Positions 6,541 through 8,302 of a DNA stretch of 8,302 bases are shown piece after piece. Position 1 is the first letter of the stretch. The number at the start of each line of letters is the position of its first letter. This DNA is from JANWKQ01 sp040376605 (lineage in GTDB: Bacteria > Bacteroidota > Bacteroidia > CAIKAF01). The notes under the pieces are model-generated. The model was not told where the DNA came from, did not search any database, and was given only the letters and a program-made list of their open reading frames with translations. Position numbers and translations under genes: made by a program. Location of the stretch: positions 1 to 8,302 of the forward strand of contig JBEIQI010000131.1 of assembly GCA_040376605.1 (NCBI GenBank), read 5' to 3'.

Positions 6541-7747
6541 AATTAATTTTTTGGGCTTCTTCTATTAGAGGCTTAGGTGCCGTTTTATCATCCATATAAC
6601 ACCTCATTTTTCCGGAATACATAACCGCTACACAGTAATTGCATATGGTGCATGATGATTTCTCTAGTGTTTGCTTCTTTAGGTCATTTACAAATTGAGT
6701 GTTTTGAATCAAGGCTCTTGCGAGCCCTATACCTTCGAATCCCATGTCTAAGGCCTTTTGAATAGTTGGAGTGGAGTTTAGTCCTCCAACTACAATAATG
6801 GGTATTTTAACAGCTGAACGAAATTTTTGCGCTTCATCTAAAAAGTATCCTTCCTTGAAAGGAAGAGGCTTCATCAGTTGATAACCAAACAGTCTAACTA
6901 ATACTTTTACGAATAAGTTTTTTATATGATATGACATTATTTTGGGTGGGATTTGCCCCCTCATAACATACAATGGAGCCTTACTAACAAACCCCCCACT
7001 AAGTATAATTGCATGGGCTCCACATTTTTCAATAATTTTTGCGGTTTCAATAGCTTCGGATTCCGTTATGCCTCCTTTAAATCCATCACTCATGTTCATC
7101 TTTACCAATAAGGCCATGTCCGAACCAATGCTATTTTTAGCAGCGGTTAAAACTTCTTGTAAAAATCTAGATCTATTCTCAAAACTTCCACCATATTCAT
7201 CTTTCCTTTTGTTGGTGTATGGTGATAAAAATTGGCTAATTAAGTAACCATGTCCCGCATGAATTTCCACAGCATCAAATCCTGCTTGTTTAGCAATCGA
7301 AATGGCACTAGAGAAATCTTGTATTACTTGATCAATGTCCTTTTTGTTCATTTTGCGAGGCCATGTTGGACCGTATAAATTGAACCTGCCAGAGGGCGAT
7401 ATTGGTCTGCTTCCGCAGATAGACCTTTTTGACATGTTACCCGTATGACCAATTTGAATAGATGCCTTGGCCCCATGTGATTTTATGGCAGATGTGAGTT
7501 TTTGCAAATCAGGAATGATTTCTTCCCGAAGCCAAAGTTGATGGGAAAATGATAGCCCATTGCGGCTGATGGATGCATAGGCAACGGTACTCATCCCAAC
7601 GCCTCCTGCAGAAACTTGTTCATGATATTTAATTAAATCGGATGTAACATTATTATTGGCCGCCATCCCTTCAAAAGCAGCAGATCGGATAAATCGATTT
7701 CGTAAAGTAATGGGCCCTATTTGAAAATTGTCAAATGGTAAACTCAT
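6533..7747 (-). CDS. NADH:flavin oxidoreductase, Old Yellow Enzyme family, with C-terminal Fe-S-type cysteine motif
   Basis: A 404-residue FMN-dependent TIM-barrel enzyme. The N-terminus (FQIGPITLRNRFIRSAAFEG) is the usual first strand; HAGHGYL (163-169) gives the His163/His166 pair that binds the activating carbonyl and Tyr168, followed by QFLSPYTNKRKDEYGG and NRSRF. VVGGLN (319-324) and GIGLARALI (339-347) match the FMN-phosphate-binding region. Near the C-terminus four cysteines (366, 369, 372, 383; C-x2-C-x2-C-x10-C, followed by YMDD) resemble the [4Fe-4S] ligands of 2,4-dienoyl-CoA reductase FadH and trimethylamine dehydrogenase relatives. The FAD/NAD(P) domains that follow this motif in those ~670-residue enzymes are absent: the protein ends 21 residues later at its own stop. 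Expected chemistry is reduction of an activated C=C bond. The segment ~255-300 is a long insertion near the active site. The gene lies 40 bp after the DUF2911 gene and overlaps the SDR gene, suggesting a shared transcript. The cluster itself is inferred from spacing only. Confidence 0.92.
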   Translation of the reverse strand: MSLPFDNFQIGPITLRNRFIRSAAFEGMAANNNVTSDLIKYHEQVSAGGVGMSTVAYASISRNGLSFSHQLWLREEIIPDLQKLTSAIKSHGAKASIQIGHTGNMSKRSICGSRPISPSGRFNLYGPTWPRKMNKKDIDQVIQDFSSAISIAKQAGFDAVEIHAGHGYLISQFLSPYTNKRKDEYGGSFENRSRFLQEVLTAAKNSIGSDMALLVKMNMSDGFKGGITESEAIETAKIIEKCGAHAIILSGGFVSKAPLYVMRGQIPPKIMSYHIKNLFVKVLVRLFGYQLMKPLPFKEGYFLDEAQKFRSAVKIPIIVVGGLNSTPTIQKALDMGFEGIGLARALIQNTQFVNDLKKQTLEKSSCTICNYCVAVMYSGKMRCYMDDKTAPKPLIEEAQKINYA

Positions 7748-7787
7748 GAATATTGAAATTTTCTACTAGGGTTGTAAAGCAAGAAAA

Positions 7788-8302
7788 TTACTTAGCTTTT
7801 ACCTTGAATTTCAGTTTAATCTTTTCCCATGTCATATAGATGCCATCAGGATCTAAACCATATTCCAACGTTTCTGAATTTTCTATGTTATCCGGTTTTA
7901 AATTAAAGCGCAATGCATCTTTTTTCTCATCATATTCAAAAGCACCCCACTGATTCCAAACGGAATTAAAAATAATAGTCCAATCACCTTCTCTTGGTAT
8001 TGCGAAAAATGCATATTTCCCTGCTTTCAGCTCCTTATCACTTATAATTACATCTTGATCAAATTCAATGGTAGTCGCTTCATTCGCACCAGCTCTCCAA
8101 ACTTCATCATAAGGAACAATCATTCCCCAAATTTCTCTGCCCTTAACAGATGGAGACCCCCATTGAACAATTGTTTTTACACCATCAATATATCCGGTAA
8201 CTCTTTTTAAAGGACTAGGTCTAGCATCATCAACAATTTCTGTTTTGGTTTTAGTCGAATCAACATTTCCATTTACATTATTTTGCGCATTATTTTTATC
8301 TG
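7788..8302 (-). CDS. DUF2911 domain-containing protein (5' partial)
   Basis: The frame runs from the TAA at 7788-7790 to the window edge, giving 170 residues with the N-terminus missing. An internal ATG at 8121-8123 would give a 111-residue product, but the 59 codons before it encode the front of the same domain (RPSPLKRVTGYIDG, VQWGSPSVKGREIWG), so that ATG is not the start. The domain then continues with the DUF2911 hallmark VPYDEVWRAGANEATT, ELKAGKYAFFAIP, WTIIFN and WGAFEYD, and ends in a basic strand (IKLKFKVKAK). An Asn/Asp-rich, low-complexity stretch before the domain (window residues 1-25) looks like an exposed linker, as in exported or lipid-anchored proteins; the signal sequence itself would be outside the window. 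DUF2911 is common in Bacteroidota and has no established function. The gene heads the visible part of a likely operon with the flavoenzyme and SDR. Confidence 0.9.
   Translation of the reverse strand, partial: DKNNAQNNVNGNVDSTKTKTEIVDDARPSPLKRVTGYIDGVKTIVQWGSPSVKGREIWGMIVPYDEVWRAGANEATTIEFDQDVIISDKELKAGKYAFFAIPREGDWTIIFNSVWNQWGAFEYDEKKDALRFNLKPDNIENSETLEYGLDPDGIYMTWEKIKLKFKVKAK

Noticed and set aside
5828..7247. Open + strand frames opposite the SDR (5828-6010) and the flavoenzyme (6942-7247)
   Set aside because: Both are antisense to genes with complete catalytic motifs and have no independent support.
7788..8123. Complete 111-residue DUF2911 protein starting at the ATG at 8121-8123
   Set aside because: The first third of the DUF2911 domain is encoded upstream in the same uninterrupted frame, so this ATG is an internal methionine.

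Overview
The window looks like a piece of a Bacteroidota chromosome. The evidence is a type IX secretion (T9SS) type-B sorting domain, a PorP/SprF-family protein and a lipoprotein with PorE-like architecture in a row, AT-rich sequence, gene starts with A/T-rich leaders and no clear Shine-Dalgarno sequence, and a DUF2911 protein. The genus cannot be fixed from the sequence. Coding density is very high: the longest gap between genes is 48 bp, and I see no tRNA, rRNA, CRISPR array, insertion sequence or attachment site.

Left part (1-5706, + strand) is a three-gene cassette, probably one operon. Gene 1 is the 3' end of a very large, Asp/Asn-rich secreted protein made of thrombospondin type 3 (TSP3) calcium-binding repeats and ending in a T9SS type-B sorting domain; its start lies left of the window. 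Gene 2 (25 bp later) is a PorP/SprF outer-membrane protein. Gene 3 (8 bp later) is an OmpA-family lipoprotein with TPR, PD40 beta-propeller, carboxypeptidase-regulatory-like and peptidoglycan-binding domains. The likely logic is that gene 1 is exported by the T9SS, gene 2 helps export it or holds it at the surface, and gene 3 ties the outer-membrane assembly to peptidoglycan.

Right part (5755-8302, - strand) converges on the cassette. Read in its own direction it holds a DUF2911 protein (5' end cut by the window edge), then an Old Yellow Enzyme-type NADH:flavin oxidoreductase 40 bp downstream, then a short-chain dehydrogenase/reductase whose start codon overlaps the flavoenzyme stop by 8 bp. 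The two enzymes are probably translationally coupled and could act on one substrate (C=C reduction plus carbonyl/alcohol redox), but the substrate is not visible.

The most striking structure is the higher-order repeat in gene 1: five consecutive units of exactly 210 nt (70 aa), preceded by one of 198 nt and followed by a partial one. The protein sequence is conserved while synonymous sites have drifted. Most of the window is recognisable family biology; I do not see a clearly new system, though the cargo protein and the lone Fe-S-type flavoenzyme/SDR pair merit a closer look.
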